Under the pieces are notes generated by a model, which ran no database searches, was not told where the DNA came from, and was given only the letters and a program-made list of their open reading frames with translations. Made by a program: the position numbers and the translations under genes. DNA of 8,411 bases from Tannerella sp. GTDB taxonomy: Bacteria; Bacteroidota; Bacteroidia; Bacteroidales; Tannerellaceae. The DNA lies in NCBI GenBank assembly GCA_031268395.1, contig JAIRXI010000045.1:1-8411 (forward strand), in the 5' to 3' direction. Of the stretch, positions 7,657-8,411 are shown in pieces. Numbering within the stretch: position 1 is the stretch's first letter; each line of letters begins with the position of its first letter.

Positions 7657-7744
7657 TCCCCGCTTTACGTAATCTCTGCCGGAAAGAATGTGATCCGGTA
7701 CATTGCGTTTCAAACAGGTGTAATAATTAAAAAGCTATCAAACA

Positions 7745-8092
7745 ATGGATTTTATTAAAATTGCAGAGGAGGCATTTGCCGTTGAAAAAGCGTATCCCGC
7801 ATTCAAGAGCGGAGATACCGTGACGGTGTCGTACCGGATCACCGAAGGAAACAAGGAACGTATCCAGCAGTACCGGGGCGCGGTGATCCGTATTTCGGGA
7901 CACGGCGACAAGAAACGTTTCACCGTACGCAAGATGTCCGAAAACGTCGGCGTCGAAAGGATTTTTCCCCTCGACTCCCCGTTTATCGAAAGTATTGCAG
8001 TAAACAAGGTCGGCAGGGTTCGCAGAGCCAAGCTTTATTACCTGCGCAAATTGACCGGCAAGAAAGCCCGTATCCGGGAAAAAAGATTCTGA
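7745..8092 (+). CDS. rplS: 50S ribosomal protein L19
   Basis: The 115-residue protein is full length for L19 (usually about 115-120). It shows the family hallmarks: [26 protein letters not shown] near the start, [23 protein letters not shown] in the middle, and [24 protein letters not shown] at the end. L19 is a large-subunit protein located at the interface with the 30S subunit. The start ATG at 7745 gives [11 protein letters not shown], usual for Bacteroidota L19; the upstream sequence is A-rich without a Shine-Dalgarno motif. A strong promoter precedes it and an intrinsic terminator follows 23 nt after the stop, so it is a single-gene transcription unit, not the rpsP-rimM-trmD-rplS operon arrangement seen in many other bacteria. 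Confidence 0.99.
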   Translation: MDFIKIAEEAFAVEKAYPAFKSGDTVTVSYRITEGNKERIQQYRGAVIRISGHGDKKRFTVRKMSENVGVERIFPLDSPFIESIAVNKVGRVRRAKLYYLRKLTGKKARIREKRF

Positions 8093-8115
8093 AACAGGCA
8101 AGCCTGGAAAAAATG

Positions 8116-8151
8116 ATAACCGAACCGGCAGCGATTCGGTTATTTTTTTTT
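8116..8151 (+). terminator. Intrinsic terminator of rplS
   Basis: A 9-bp perfect stem ATAACCGAA / TTCGGTTAT (8116-8124 with 8135-8143) with a 10-nt loop is followed by a run of T to 8151. It lies just after the rplS stop codon. Confidence 0.92.
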
Positions 8152-8191
8152 GACGGACAAACTCCCCGCATGAAGCATACCTGATGAGTGG

Positions 8192-8199
8192 TATCTTTG
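8192..8199 (+). promoter_or_regulatory. Putative -7 element for the thermonuclease gene
   Basis: TATCTTTG matches TAnnTTTG and ends 28 nt before the ATG at 8228. There is no good TTTG box about 20 bp upstream, so the promoter is plausible but only half supported. Position directly after the rplS terminator makes independent transcription likely. Confidence 0.5.
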
Positions 8200-8227
8200 C
8201 CGCATGGAAAATTAATTGAACGGTTGC

Positions 8228-8411
8228 ATGATGAAATATATGATCTGGCTATGGCTGCTGCTGCTTCCGGCAGCGCCGAAAAGCATTACGGGCAAGGTAG
8301 TCAGCGTCTCGGACGGAGATACCTTTACCTTGCTGACATCGGGAAACCGGCAGGAAAAAATCCGGCTCGACGGGATCGACGCGCCGGAAAAGAAACAGGC
8401 CTTCGGCGAAA
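8228..8411 (+). CDS. Thermonuclease (SNase family), N-terminal part, 3' end outside window
   Basis: The first 61 residues are visible. They begin MMKYMIWLWLLLLPAAPK, a probable signal peptide, so the enzyme is likely exported. Then follow the SNase core motifs: GKVVSVSDGDTFTLL (calcium-binding aspartates around D29/D31, the DGDT motif), KIRLDGIDAPE with R46, D51 and E54 matching the staphylococcal nuclease residues R35, D40 and E43, and QAFGE. The family cleaves DNA and RNA in a calcium-dependent way; a nutritional or DNA-degrading role outside the cytoplasm is inferred. The second catalytic arginine and the C-terminal helix are beyond the window edge. Two adjacent ATGs (8228, 8231) are both possible starts. 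Confidence 0.93.
   Translation, partial: MMKYMIWLWLLLLPAAPKSITGKVVSVSDGDTFTLLTSGNRQEKIRLDGIDAPEKKQAFGE

Noticed and set aside
6454..7758. 434-codon plus-strand open frame opposite the GH3 start and over the divergent promoter region
   Set aside because: A shadow of the GH3 gene that also runs across the promoter region and into the start of rplS; no domain seen.

Overview
The window looks like a chromosomal segment of a Bacteroidota bacterium, most likely order Bacteroidales. The clues are the promoter elements of the form TAnnTTTG (one with a well-spaced upstream TTTG), the absence of strong Shine-Dalgarno sequences, two lipoproteins (one 844 aa, one of the BF3164/TolB-like propeller type), and a secreted GH3 hydrolase fused to a beta-lactamase-like domain. 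Most genes are GC-rich. One gene is visibly AT-rich.

Left part (1-2857, + strand): the 3' end of a probable glycoside-hydrolase-type protein, then, after only 4 nt, an 844-residue lipoprotein with a probable beta-sandwich/TIM-barrel glycosidase-like layout. The two look like an operon for glycan handling at the cell envelope.

Middle part (2858-4527): an AT-rich gene for a predicted 370-residue propeller lipoprotein. It is bracketed by two different non-coding inverted-repeat elements. Element A (2897-3099) has 21-bp terminal inverted repeats and an internal REP-like hairpin. Element B (4261-4495) is an imperfect palindrome along most of its 235 bp, with a 27-bp central stem. They resemble miniature non-autonomous repeats, and together with the base-composition shift they are the most unusual thing in the window.

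Right part (4528-8411): a 995-residue secreted GH3 beta-N-acetylglucosaminidase-like enzyme with a C-terminal serine-hydrolase domain on the minus strand. Transcribed divergently from it is rplS (ribosomal protein L19), with a near-ideal Bacteroidales promoter, a leader of roughly 80 nt and a clear intrinsic terminator. The window ends in the start of a secreted thermonuclease (SNase family) gene with its own -7 element.

I see no RNA genes, CRISPR arrays, transposase genes or obvious new defence system. The best candidates for novelty are the paired repeat elements around the AT-rich gene and the uncharacterised 844-aa protein.
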